Assembly (NCBI GenBank): GCA_016208845.1 | Contig: JACQXH010000100.1 | Coordinates: 1 to 6,271, forward strand | DNA: 6,271 bases | DNA from: Nitrospirota bacterium | Lineage (GTDB): Bacteria > Nitrospirota > Thermodesulfovibrionia > UBA6902 > BMS3Bbin08 | Reading direction: 5' to 3' | In this document: one piece after another, positions 1-5,399 of the stretch | How positions within the stretch are numbered: position 1 is the stretch's first letter | How the letters are laid out: every line of letters begins with the position of its first letter | Position numbers and translations under genes: made by a program | The notes under the pieces: generated by a model | What the model saw: the letters and a program-made list of their open reading frames with translations, nothing else | Database searches by the model: none | What the model was told of the DNA's origin: nothing

Positions 1-1389
1 ATTGCTGAATATCTGGCAGGCAGAGAGCAGAATAAAGAAACCTCTGCTCCTGATAAAGAACCTGTGAATAATAATGAGCCGCCTGAAAAGCTGGAGAAGC
101 ATGATGTCTTTGATTTCAGGAAAGTAAGAATTGAGCAATTTATAAAACCTGAAGTTTGCGCTGAATGTCATCCGGAGATATTCAGACAGTGGAACGGCTC
201 TATGCACAGCAAGGCCTTTATCGATCCCCTCTGGCGCAGCGCCACGAAATTATTTATCAAAGATGCAAAAACGAGTGAACAAATAATGGAGATGAAGGCG
301 TGCGTAAAATGCCATACCCCGCTTGGCTTCCGTTCGAAAGCCATTGCTTCTCCGGCAGATGATTATGACAAATTGTCAGAAATTCCGGCTCAGGGGATCT
401 TCTGCAACTGGTGCCATAATATAAGCGAGGTCAAACACCTTGGAGATTCAGGGTATGAGGTGGAGCCGGGTGAAGGCGAAGATGATCCATCAACCATGCT
501 CGGCCCGTTTAAAGATGCTGAATCGCCATATCATCCGACAAAATATTCCGAGCTGCACACAAAGTCTGATTTCTGCGGACTTTGCCACAATGTTTCACAT
601 GCGGGTAATCACATGCCTATCGAACAAACATATAATGAGTGGAAGAATAGTCCTTACAACACAGGTAAGCCTGAGACCACAGTGCACTGTCAGGACTGCC
701 ACATGAGGCAAAAGCCCGGAATTCCCTCGACAGGCAAGACAAAACGGCCTGATAATCCGGGCAAGGCATGTGAAATGGGCCCTGTAAGGCCGCACATCTG
801 GACGCATTATTTTGTCGGCGCAAATGCGGTAGTTACAAAAATACTTGGCAGCGAAATGCATGCACAGATGGCAATAGAGCGCCTCCGGAATGCAGCAGAT
901 GTGGAACTTATAAAAAACGGTTCTTATGAAAAGAATGAACTCGCCCATATCAGAGTAAAGGTCATTAATTCAGGCGCAGGCCATTATCTTCCGACAGGCA
1001 TTACAGAGGTAAGGCAGATGTGGCTTAATGTGGAGATAACCGATGTAAGGGGAAAGGTATTATTGAGATCCGGAGGTGTTGATGAAAAAGGCAATATTGA
1101 TAAGGATGCAGTGGTTTACCATACAAAGCTCGGCAATGAACAGGGTGAAGTCCTGAATGTTGCGCTCGCAGACAGGGTGCTTTTTGACCACAGGATCCCT
1201 CCTAAAGGCTATGTGATCGAAAGCTATGCCTTTTATATACCGGATGATGCTGTCGCACCATTAAGGGTTGAAGTTAATCTGAAGTACAGGAGCGCTTCTC
1301 AGGAGCTTGCAGGTTTATTGCTTGGACAAAAAGCGCCGGAAATCCCGGTTATCAACATGGCAGGGGTTGTTGATAAAATAGATTTTTGA
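1..1389 (+). CDS. Multihaem c-type cytochrome (cytochrome c554-like), 5' end outside the window
   Basis: Probable periplasmic or surface electron-transfer protein; its redox partner cannot be told from the sequence. The visible part has five CXXCH haem-attachment sites: CAECH (157-171), CVKCH (301-315), CNWCH (403-417), CGLCH (574-588) and CQDCH (688-702). Candidate distal ligands are the His in GSMHSKAF and those in SPYHP, VSHAGNH and HIWTHYF. The TYNEWKNSPY stretch before the fifth site is typical of cytochrome c554-type multihaem proteins. From about base 940 the protein is haem-free and beta-rich, with NSGAGHYLPTG (967-999), a motif I associate with the C-terminal domain of such cytochromes. 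A GTG at 64 could be called as the start, but it has no ribosome binding site and the frame is open to base 1. The first codons read IAEYLAG, like the last helix of a class I cytochrome c, followed by a polar linker. I therefore annotate a 5'-partial gene, perhaps with a further haem domain upstream. No membrane segment is visible. Confidence 0.85.
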   Translation: MAEYLAGREQNKETSAPDKEPVNNNEPPEKLEKHDVFDFRKVRIEQFIKPEVCAECHPEIFRQWNGSMHSKAFIDPLWRSATKLFIKDAKTSEQIMEMKACVKCHTPLGFRSKAIASPADDYDKLSEIPAQGIFCNWCHNISEVKHLGDSGYEVEPGEGEDDPSTMLGPFKDAESPYHPTKYSELHTKSDFCGLCHNVSHAGNHMPIEQTYNEWKNSPYNTGKPETTVHCQDCHMRQKPGIPSTGKTKRPDNPGKACEMGPVRPHIWTHYFVGANAVVTKILGSEMHAQMAIERLRNAADVELIKNGSYEKNELAHIRVKVINSGAGHYLPTGITEVRQMWLNVEITDVRGKVLLRSGGVDEKGNIDKDAVVYHTKLGNEQGEVLNVALADRVLFDHRIPPKGYVIESYAFYIPDDAVAPLRVEVNLKYRSASQELAGLLLGQKAPEIPVINMAGVVDKIDF

Positions 1390-1539
1390 GTTTATCGGAC
1401 TTAATATAATACAAACGCAAAAAGTTTTGTTACACTTTCAAAATCTCCCCTATTCAATTTTAAAAGCCCTGAGATTCACGTGGTTTATATAAATAGATTT
1501 TCTGAGTTAACTTCACAGCATAAAATATTTTTAAGCATT

Positions 1540-1609
1540 ATGATCAAAATAAATAACATAGATTAAATAAAGTCTCAGTGAAAAGAGCGATAATGGAAAC
1601 TTTGATCAT
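1540..1609. repeat. 9-bp inverted repeat flanking the yicC promoter region
   Basis: ATGATCAAA (1540-1548) and TTTGATCAT (1601-1609) are perfect inverted copies 52 bp apart. The right copy abuts and shares one base with the -35 box of the yicC promoter. Each contains the palindrome TGATCA. This could be a paired operator or looping site, but in AT-rich DNA it may be chance. Confidence 0.25.
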
Positions 1610-1637
1610 TGACTTATTCGATGCTGTGTTTTATAGT
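1609..1637 (+). promoter_or_regulatory. Sigma70-type promoter for yicC, probably giving a leaderless mRNA
   Basis: The -35 box is TTGACT (1609-1614) and the -10 box is TATAGT (1632-1637), each 5/6 to consensus, with an optimal 17-nt spacer. Only 8 nt separate the -10 box from the yicC ATG at 1646, so the transcript should start at about 1641-1645. There is no Shine-Dalgarno sequence in front of the ATG, which fits leaderless translation. It may serve the whole block down to coaBC. The start site is inferred. Confidence 0.6.
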
Positions 1638-1645
1638 TTCAAGTT

Positions 1646-2467
1646 ATGGATATTCAGTCTATGACCGGTTACGGAAGCGGTGAAGCCGGCGGTTTTAAAG
1701 TTGAGGTGCGGTCTACTAACCACAAAGGTCTTCATATTCAGCTCAGCCTGCCGCCGTACCTTTATTTTTATGAGCCTGAGATAAGAAATCTGGTGAAAGA
1801 GCGGTTTCAGCGAGGCTACATAGAGATCTTTTTTTCAAGATCCAGAGATGAAAATCTGAATGTAAAATTAAACAGGCCCCTTGCCATAGAATATTATAAG
1901 GCCCTTGTCTCCCTGAAGAATGAATTGTCTATTCAGGATAATGTAGGGATGCATGTTTTGGCTATGCAGAAAGATATTTTCATACTGGATGAACCCGGGC
2001 TTGAGATCCCTGTTTTTCGCGAAGCGCTTGTTGCGGCCATTGAACAGCTTAGAAAGATGCGTGCCAGAGAAGGCAAAGAACTTGCGGAAGACATAGTTTC
2101 CCGTATGCAATTTTTAATTGACAATGTAAGCCGGATTGAGGGACTTAGGGAGCAGTTTACAGAAAATGCAAGGGCTGCGCTTGCCGAAAAGATGAGGAGC
2201 ATCCTCTCAAATGTAACCGTGGACGAGTCCCGGCTTATTCAGGAAATTGCATTTATGGTGGAAAGGTCTGATATCACAGAGGAGCTTGTGCGCACCAAGA
2301 GCCACTTGAAGCATATGAATAAAGTATTAAGCGAAGGAGACGCTATAAGCAAGAAATTAGGTTTTCTTGCCCAGCACGTAAATATCGTCTTTAATAGTGA
2401 ATATGAAATGCGAGCTCGAGAAGATGAGGGAACAGATACAGAACCTGCAATAAAGTTCAAAATTTAA
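1646..2467 (+). CDS. yicC: YicC family endoribonuclease, C-terminus altered by internal deletion and frameshift
   Basis: YicC proteins are conserved bacterial endoribonucleases with an N-terminal YicC-like domain and a C-terminal DUF1732 domain. The start at 1646 gives MDIQSMTGYGSG, the standard family opening, followed by RSTNHKGLHIQL and EPEIRNLVKERFQRGYIEIFF. The second half has MRAREGKEL, DESRLIQEIAF, DITEELVRTKSHL and SKKLGFLAQ, all recognisable DUF1732 landmarks. After FLAQ (ending at 2374) the family continues with a near-invariant EMNRE-NT-SK stretch and ends in REQIQN(I/L). That stretch is absent, and the reading frame runs through an unrelated tail to a TAA at 2465-2467. The true family ending is found in the +1 frame at 2382-2453. 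Some conserved positions also differ (KKLG instead of KLD, NHKGLH instead of NHR-LD). At 273 aa it is slightly shorter than the roughly 290 aa usual. It is probably non-functional or altered, unless the defect is a sequencing or assembly error. Confidence 0.85.
   Translation: MDIQSMTGYGSGEAGGFKVEVRSTNHKGLHIQLSLPPYLYFYEPEIRNLVKERFQRGYIEIFFSRSRDENLNVKLNRPLAIEYYKALVSLKNELSIQDNVGMHVLAMQKDIFILDEPGLEIPVFREALVAAIEQLRKMRAREGKELAEDIVSRMQFLIDNVSRIEGLREQFTENARAALAEKMRSILSNVTVDESRLIQEIAFMVERSDITEELVRTKSHLKHMNKVLSEGDAISKKLGFLAQHVNIVFNSEYEMRAREDEGTDTEPAIKFKI
2382..2453 (+). pseudogene. yicC: Out-of-frame remnant of the normal YicC C-terminus
   Basis: Read one base ahead of the annotated yicC frame, this stretch encodes ISSLIV, then NMKC, then ELEKMREQIQNLQ and a TAA stop at 2451-2453. 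That is the expected final helix of YicC (family: EIS-LVVE-KAELEK-REQIQN). Between FLAQ (ending at 2374) and this remnant only 7 nt remain where the family has about 17 codons, so about 44 nt appear to be missing. A loss of that size is not a multiple of three, which explains the frame change. Confidence 0.75.
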
Positions 2468-2475
2468 AGTGCAAA

Positions 2476-2497
2476 ACCTGCCTGCCGGCAGGTAGGT
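2476..2497. repeat. 22-bp palindrome with CCTGCCGGCAGG core
   Basis: The core CCTGCCGGCAGG (2481-2492) is a perfect 12-bp palindrome. Outer arms ACCTG (2476-2480) and TAGGT (2493-2497) extend it, with one G:T pair, to 11 paired positions per arm. It is GC-rich inside AT-rich surroundings, lies just after the yicC stop and has no following T-run, so it is not a simple terminator. It resembles short dispersed palindromic repeats seen in intergenic DNA of many environmental bacteria, and would form a strong hairpin in the RNA. Confidence 0.6.
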
Positions 2498-2499
2498 GC

Positions 2500-2531
2500 A
2501 AAATTAAGGGGTTTTTATCTGTCTTAATTTT
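2500..2531. repeat. 9-bp inverted repeat in the yicC-remA gap
   Basis: AAAATTAAG (2500-2508) and CTTAATTTT (2523-2531) are perfectly complementary across a 14-nt loop. The stem is AT-rich and weak. It adjoins the GC-rich palindrome and may belong to the same inserted repeat. Confidence 0.35.
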
Positions 2532-2552
2532 TAATTGATTTTTTCCGCGATT

Positions 2553-2580
2553 TTGATATTTGATTTTTGATGTTTGATTT
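2553..2580. repeat. Four tandem 7-bp TTGATNT units
   Basis: TTGATAT, TTGATTT, TTGATGT and TTGATTT follow one another exactly every 7 bp. The array is the right-hand part of a low-complexity block between yicC and remA. No function is evident. Confidence 0.55.
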
Positions 2581-2607
2581 TATTATTTTCAATTAGGCCG
2601 CTTTATA

Positions 2608-2862
2608 ATGAAAAAGACCAATACAGGCTTAAGCCTGATCAATATAGGCTTTGGTAACGTTGTTGCAGCGAACAGGATCATCGCTGTTGTTGCACCTGAG
2701 TCCTCTCCGGTAAGGCGAATAAGGGAAGAGGCCGGGCAGAGGGGAAAGCTGGTTGATGCGACCCAGGGACGCAAGACAAGGGCGCTTATTGTTACTGACA
2801 GCGATCATATAATATTGTCGGCCCTTCAGGTTGAAACCATCACGCAAAGATTCAGGTCATAG
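2608..2862 (+). CDS. remA: RemA/DUF370 family DNA-binding regulator
   Basis: This is an 84-aa member of the RemA (DUF370) family. The Bacillus subtilis protein is a small ring-forming DNA-binding activator of matrix and osmoprotection genes; the role outside Firmicutes is little known. The family signature covers nearly the whole chain: INIGFGNVVAANRIIAVV (residues 11-28), PESSPVRRIREEA, GKLVDATQGRKTRALIVTDS and HIILSALQ. The basic GRKTR segment corresponds to the arginine-rich region implicated in DNA binding by the B. subtilis protein. The ATG at 2608 has no clear Shine-Dalgarno sequence and leaves about 10 extra residues before INIGFG, so the exact start is less certain than the gene. Placement next to gmk and rpoZ is the usual context for this family. 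The stop is 12 nt before gmk, with AGGA at 2861-2864 serving gmk and overlapping the remA stop codon. Confidence 0.92.
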   Translation: MKKTNTGLSLINIGFGNVVAANRIIAVVAPESSPVRRIREEAGQRGKLVDATQGRKTRALIVTDSDHIILSALQVETITQRFRS

Positions 2863-2874
2863 GAAACATCAATA

Positions 2875-3510
2875 ATGAAAAAAATTGAAAGGCATTCAGG
2901 CAGAGGGGAATTATTTATAGTTTCGGCGCCGTCGGGCGCCGGCAAGACCACTATTTGCAGGAAACTGATGAAGATTGTTCCCCGTCTGAAGCATTCTGTC
3001 TCTTACACCACAAGGGCTCCCAGGGAAGGAGAAGTAAACAATGTCCACTACACTTTTATAAGTGAAAAAAAATTTAAATCAATGATAGCGCGCGGGGAGT
3101 TTGCCGAATGGGCGGTCGTTCACGGCAATCTGTACGGTACCTCCGTAAAGAGGCTTAAAGAATTAAACTCGAAAGGTTATGATATAATTCTAGATGTAGA
3201 CACTCAGGGCGCTGCGCAGATGCGGCGGGTATTCAGGGAAGCTGTTTTTATATTCATACTGCCTCCTTCAATGAGGATATTAGAGAAGAGGCTGAGGTCG
3301 AGGATGTCGGAATCAGAGGCAGAGGTAAAAATACGCCTTGAAAGGGCGATGGGTGAGATCTTAAATTATAAAAATTATGATTATATAATAATTAACGATG
3401 ATTTGAAAAAAGCTGTGAAGGAAATGGTGAGCATAATAACAGCAGGGAGATTAAGAACGAGCAGGGTCAACTCACCGATAATAAAAAACATAAATTCTAA
3501 GGGAGGATGA
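2875..3510 (+). CDS. gmk: Guanylate kinase
   Basis: Cytoplasmic enzyme that phosphorylates GMP (and dGMP) to GDP with ATP, feeding GTP synthesis and nucleotide signalling. The P-loop is APSGAGKTT (residues 18-26). The GMP-binding region has SVSYTTRAPREGE (41-53), with R47 and R50, and then FAEWAVVHGNLYGT (76-89) with E78 and Y87. DVDTQGA (107-113) matches the family DIDVQGA, and the lid with its arginine residues is LEKRLRSRMSESEAEVKIRL, with NYDYIIIND near the end. The 211 residues agree with the roughly 205 usual, so the enzyme looks intact. The start is 12 nt after remA with AGGA about 10 nt upstream. The last codons (AAG GGA GGA TGA) carry the ribosome binding site of rpoZ, so the two genes are likely translationally coupled. 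Confidence 0.97.
   Translation: MKKIERHSGRGELFIVSAPSGAGKTTICRKLMKIVPRLKHSVSYTTRAPREGEVNNVHYTFISEKKFKSMIARGEFAEWAVVHGNLYGTSVKRLKELNSKGYDIILDVDTQGAAQMRRVFREAVFIFILPPSMRILEKRLRSRMSESEAEVKIRLERAMGEILNYKNYDYIIINDDLKKAVKEMVSIITAGRLRTSRVNSPIIKNINSKGG
3501..3506 (+). promoter_or_regulatory. Shine-Dalgarno of rpoZ inside the gmk 3' end
   Basis: GGGAGG lies 5 nt before the rpoZ ATG (3512) and is read as part of the last codons of gmk. It supports 3512 over the out-of-frame ATG at 3507, which reaches a stop after four codons. Confidence 0.75.
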
Positions 3511-3511
3511 A

Positions 3512-3904
3512 ATGGATTTGATTTGCTTGCCTGTCGAAGTTGACAAGAAAAAATTTGATGGTCGTTACCGGCTTGTGGTTGCAGCCTCCAGGAGGGCCAG
3601 AGCGCTTTATCAGGGTGCTACGCCTACCATAGCCAGCAAAGCTAAAAAACTGACAACGCTTGCTCTTGAAGAGGTGATCTCAGATAAAGTGCAGGTGCTT
3701 ACAGGCGAGGCAGCGGTAAAAGCCAGAGCAGAAGCAATGAAGCTTACTTCTGAGAGCATGATGGACGAGGCCAAGCAAAAAGAGGCCATCCCTGAAGACC
3801 TGACAGAGATTGAAAAAGACCTCAAGGTCTATCTGAAGAAGAAGAGTGAAAGGGAGAGCAAGCAGTCTGCAGACGCGTTCTTTTCTGAAGAAGGCTCAGA
3901 ATAG
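3512..3904 (+). CDS. rpoZ: DNA-directed RNA polymerase omega subunit
   Basis: Small subunit that helps fold and hold the beta-prime subunit during RNA polymerase assembly. The core is FDGRYRLVVAASRRARALYQ (residues 15-34), matching the family pattern NRF-LV--AA-RARQL, followed by TTLALEEV (48-55), which corresponds to the conserved P--A--E- helix. At 130 aa it is longer than Escherichia coli omega (91 aa). The excess is a highly charged C-terminal tail from about residue 75, rich in Lys and Glu and probably helical. The gene starts 1 nt after the gmk stop, with a strong GGGAGG, and its stop overlaps the coaBC start in TAGTG (3902-3906). Omega genes commonly sit between gmk and coaBC, so context and sequence agree. 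Confidence 0.93.
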   Translation: MDLICLPVEVDKKKFDGRYRLVVAASRRARALYQGATPTIASKAKKLTTLALEEVISDKVQVLTGEAAVKARAEAMKLTSESMMDEAKQKEAIPEDLTEIEKDLKVYLKKKSERESKQSADAFFSEEGSE

Positions 3905-5085
3905 TGCTTAAAGGCAAAAGAATTCTCCTCGGAGTTACCGGCAGTATTGCTGCATATAAATCTGTAGAGATAGTAAGAAGATTAGTAGAGGGAAAGGCAG
4001 ATGTTACGGTCATTATGACGGAAGCGGCATGCCGGTTTGTCCAGCCGCTTACCTTTGAGTCTGTATCCGGAAACCCTGTTTTTGTAAATCCATTTGAAGG
4101 CTATTTTAAGCATATCGAACTTATAAAAAAGGCTGATCTTTTTTTAGTGGCTCCCGCCAGCGCGAATACCATTAATAAATTCGCCTGTGGTATCGCTGAC
4201 AATCTGCTGAGTACGGCTTGGCTTTCTTACGAGGGTCCTTCACTGGTTGCGCCTGCAATGAACTCGAGGATGTATAAGAATCCTGTTGTACAGAAGAGCA
4301 TTAAGGAGCTTGCAAGAAGAGGAGTGATTTTTGCAGGACCTGAAACAGGGGACCTCGCCTGCGGTGAGGAAGGAATAGGCAGACTTTCTGAAGTTTCAGT
4401 CATTGTTGAGCATGTTAAGGCAATATTGGCGGATAAGGATCTAAAGGGTCACAGGATACTAATTACGGCAGGACCTACACGCGAAGCTCTGGACCCTGTA
4501 CGGTTCCTTTCAAACCGGTCATCAGGGAAGATGGGTTTTGCCCTGGCAGAAGTTGCGGTCAGGAGGGGAGCTGACGTGACCCTTATCAGCGGACCAACCG
4601 CATTAAAGCCGCCAGCAGATATAAACTTCATACCTGTTGAAAGCGCACGTGATATGGGAAAGGCTGCGTTTAAGGTTTTTCCAAAATCCACATCGGTAAT
4701 CATGGCGGCAGCTGTATGTGACTTTGCCCCGGCTGCTTCGGGTAAATCAAAATTTCCAAAGTCAGGCGCATTGACAATCAATCTGAAAGGGACTCCGGAC
4801 ATTCTTCAGATGATGGGGCGGAAGAAAGGCAGGCGCATACTCGTAGGTTTTGCTGCAGAGTCAGGTAAGGACATTAAAAGGGCAATGGGAAAACTCAACA
4901 GCAAGAATCTTGACCTGATAATCCTGAATGATATCACGCAGAAAGGCGCCGGATTTGATGTTGATACAAATATAGTGACTATGATCACAAAAAAAGGTGA
5001 AACGACTGATCTGCCGAAGATGAAAAAGGAAGAGGTCGCCAATATCATCCTGGACAGCATGATAAAATTAAAAAGTAAAAATTGA
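3904..5085 (+). CDS. coaBC: Bifunctional phosphopantothenoylcysteine decarboxylase / phosphopantothenate-cysteine ligase
   Basis: Catalyses two consecutive steps of coenzyme A synthesis: CTP-dependent joining of 4'-phosphopantothenate to cysteine (CoaB, C-terminal half), then FMN-dependent decarboxylation to 4'-phosphopantetheine (CoaC, N-terminal half). In CoaC I see GVTGSIAAYK (10-19), catalytic His70 in KHIEL, the flavin/substrate motif PASANTINK (84-92), PAMNSRMY (117-124) and catalytic Cys153 in ACGEEGIGRL. CoaB begins at about residue 181: ILITAGPTREALDPVRFLSN (185-204) with N204 leading into RSSGKMG, AAAVCDFAP (268-276), the lysine motif KFPK (283-286), LKGTPDIL, and NDITQKGAGFDVDTN. 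At 393 aa it is close to E. coli CoaBC (about 406 aa), with all key residues present. The start is GTG in TAGTG, overlapping the rpoZ stop by 1 nt, with GAAGAAGG at 3887-3894 upstream. No convincing rho-independent terminator follows on this strand. Confidence 0.96.
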   Translation: MLKGKRILLGVTGSIAAYKSVEIVRRLVEGKADVTVIMTEAACRFVQPLTFESVSGNPVFVNPFEGYFKHIELIKKADLFLVAPASANTINKFACGIADNLLSTAWLSYEGPSLVAPAMNSRMYKNPVVQKSIKELARRGVIFAGPETGDLACGEEGIGRLSEVSVIVEHVKAILADKDLKGHRILITAGPTREALDPVRFLSNRSSGKMGFALAEVAVRRGADVTLISGPTALKPPADINFIPVESARDMGKAAFKVFPKSTSVIMAAAVCDFAPAASGKSKFPKSGALTINLKGTPDILQMMGRKKGRRILVGFAAESGKDIKRAMGKLNSKNLDLIILNDITQKGAGFDVDTNIVTMITKKGETTDLPKMKKEEVANIILDSMIKLKSKN

Positions 5086-5131
5086 TATCATTATAAATAA
5101 CATCATTTGGCCCGGCCTTCCATCAGCCAGG

Positions 5132-5190
5132 TCTGTGTTCATCCGTGTTAACCCGTGGTTTTGCTATTCTGTCTGGGTTCAGTGGTTTCC
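5132..5190. repeat. Three 10-bp GTGTT-type units and a related downstream segment; dispersed-repeat-like
   Basis: TCTGTGTTCA (5132-5141), TCCGTGTTAA (5142-5151) and CCCGTGGTTT (5152-5161) are three head-to-tail variants of one 10-bp unit. A looser echo, GTCTGGGTTCAGTGGTTTCC, follows at 5171-5190. Runs of this wording (CTGTGT-CATC-GTGT-AA-CCGTGG) are familiar to me as non-coding dispersed repeats in many environmental genomes. It encodes nothing recognisable and sits between convergent genes. Confidence 0.5.
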
Positions 5191-5220
5191 TTAAATGCAT
5201 TTCCCTGATTAACTGTGCTG

Positions 5221-5266
5221 AAAAAAAAGGCTACTTCTATCACGAGTGTCCGGGATAGAAGTAGCC
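5221..5266 (-). terminator. Rho-independent terminator for the minus-strand regulator-peptide unit
   Basis: GGCTACTTCTATC (5229-5241) and GATAGAAGTAGCC (5254-5266) form a perfect 13-bp stem with a 12-nt loop. On the minus strand the hairpin is followed directly by eight T residues (A-run 5221-5228 on the plus strand), the classic intrinsic terminator. It lies 22 nt after the stop of the Lys-rich peptide gene. On the plus strand no T-run follows, so it should not terminate coaBC transcripts efficiently. Confidence 0.9.
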
Positions 5267-5288
5267 AAGCAGAAATACTAAACTTCAG

Positions 5289-5354
5289 TTATTTCTTCTT
5301 TGCTTTCTTCTTCGGTGCAGCCTTCTTTGCAGCGGCTTTCTTCTTTGCGGCCAT
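5289..5354 (-). CDS. 21-residue Lys/Ala-rich basic peptide (histone H1 tail-like)
   Basis: A short gene of 21 sense codons plus TAA. The product begins MAAKKKAAAKKAAP and ends in a lysine-rich stretch: 11 Lys, 8 Ala, one Pro, one Met and no acidic residue. The upstream AAGGGGGTGA (5371-5362) matches the ideal AAGGAGGTGA at 9 of 10 positions, with 10 nt between the GGGGG core and the ATG. An in-frame TGA two codons before the ATG fixes the start. It lies 45 nt after the stop of the regulator gene on the same strand and is followed by a strong terminator, so its boundaries as a transcribed gene are clear. The composition resembles C-terminal tails of bacterial histone H1-like or AlgP-like proteins, suggesting binding to DNA, RNA or another polyanion; that is inference. 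A 27-codon frame starting at 5361 overlaps it but lies only 3 nt from the Shine-Dalgarno core. Confidence 0.65.
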   Translation of the reverse strand: MAAKKKAAAKKAAPKKKAKKK

Positions 5355-5361
5355 TAGTCAT

Positions 5362-5371
5362 TCACCCCCTT
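5362..5371 (-). promoter_or_regulatory. Near-consensus Shine-Dalgarno of the Lys-rich peptide
   Basis: On the minus strand the bases read AAGGGGGTGA, 9/10 to the complement of the 16S rRNA tail. It is the strongest ribosome binding site in the window and selects the ATG at 5354. Confidence 0.7.
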
Positions 5372-5375
5372 TCTT

Positions 5376-5392
5376 CTCCCTTTTTGAGGGAG
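5376..5392 (-). other. Small hairpin between regulator stop and peptide RBS
   Basis: CTCCCT (5376-5381) and AGGGAG (5387-5392) form a 6-bp stem with a 5-nt loop. In the minus-strand RNA it sits just upstream of the peptide's Shine-Dalgarno and has no T-run, so it could be a processing or stability element rather than a terminator. Confidence 0.35.
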
Positions 5393-5399
5393 TCAGCTC

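Noticed and set aside
595..948. 117-aa minus-strand ORF opposite the cytochrome
   Set aside because: Shadow of the cytochrome gene; the plus-strand haem motifs are decisive.
1405..1410. TATAAT shortly after the cytochrome stop
   Set aside because: No acceptable -35 box at the right distance and nothing starts nearby.
2604..2609. Perfect TATAAT at the remA start codon
   Set aside because: It overlaps the ATG and has no -35 box at 15-19 nt; transcription from it would begin inside the coding region.
2924..2941. Perfect 7-bp GC hairpin CGGCGCC-GTCG-GGCGCCG
   Set aside because: It lies within the P-loop codons of gmk (SAPSGAG), so amino-acid constraint and codon choice explain it.
5278..5361. 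Overlapping 27-codon minus-strand frame starting 7 nt before the Lys-rich peptide
   Set aside because: Its ATG is only 3 nt from the Shine-Dalgarno core and the Glu-rich product looks like a shifted reading of the same codon repeats.
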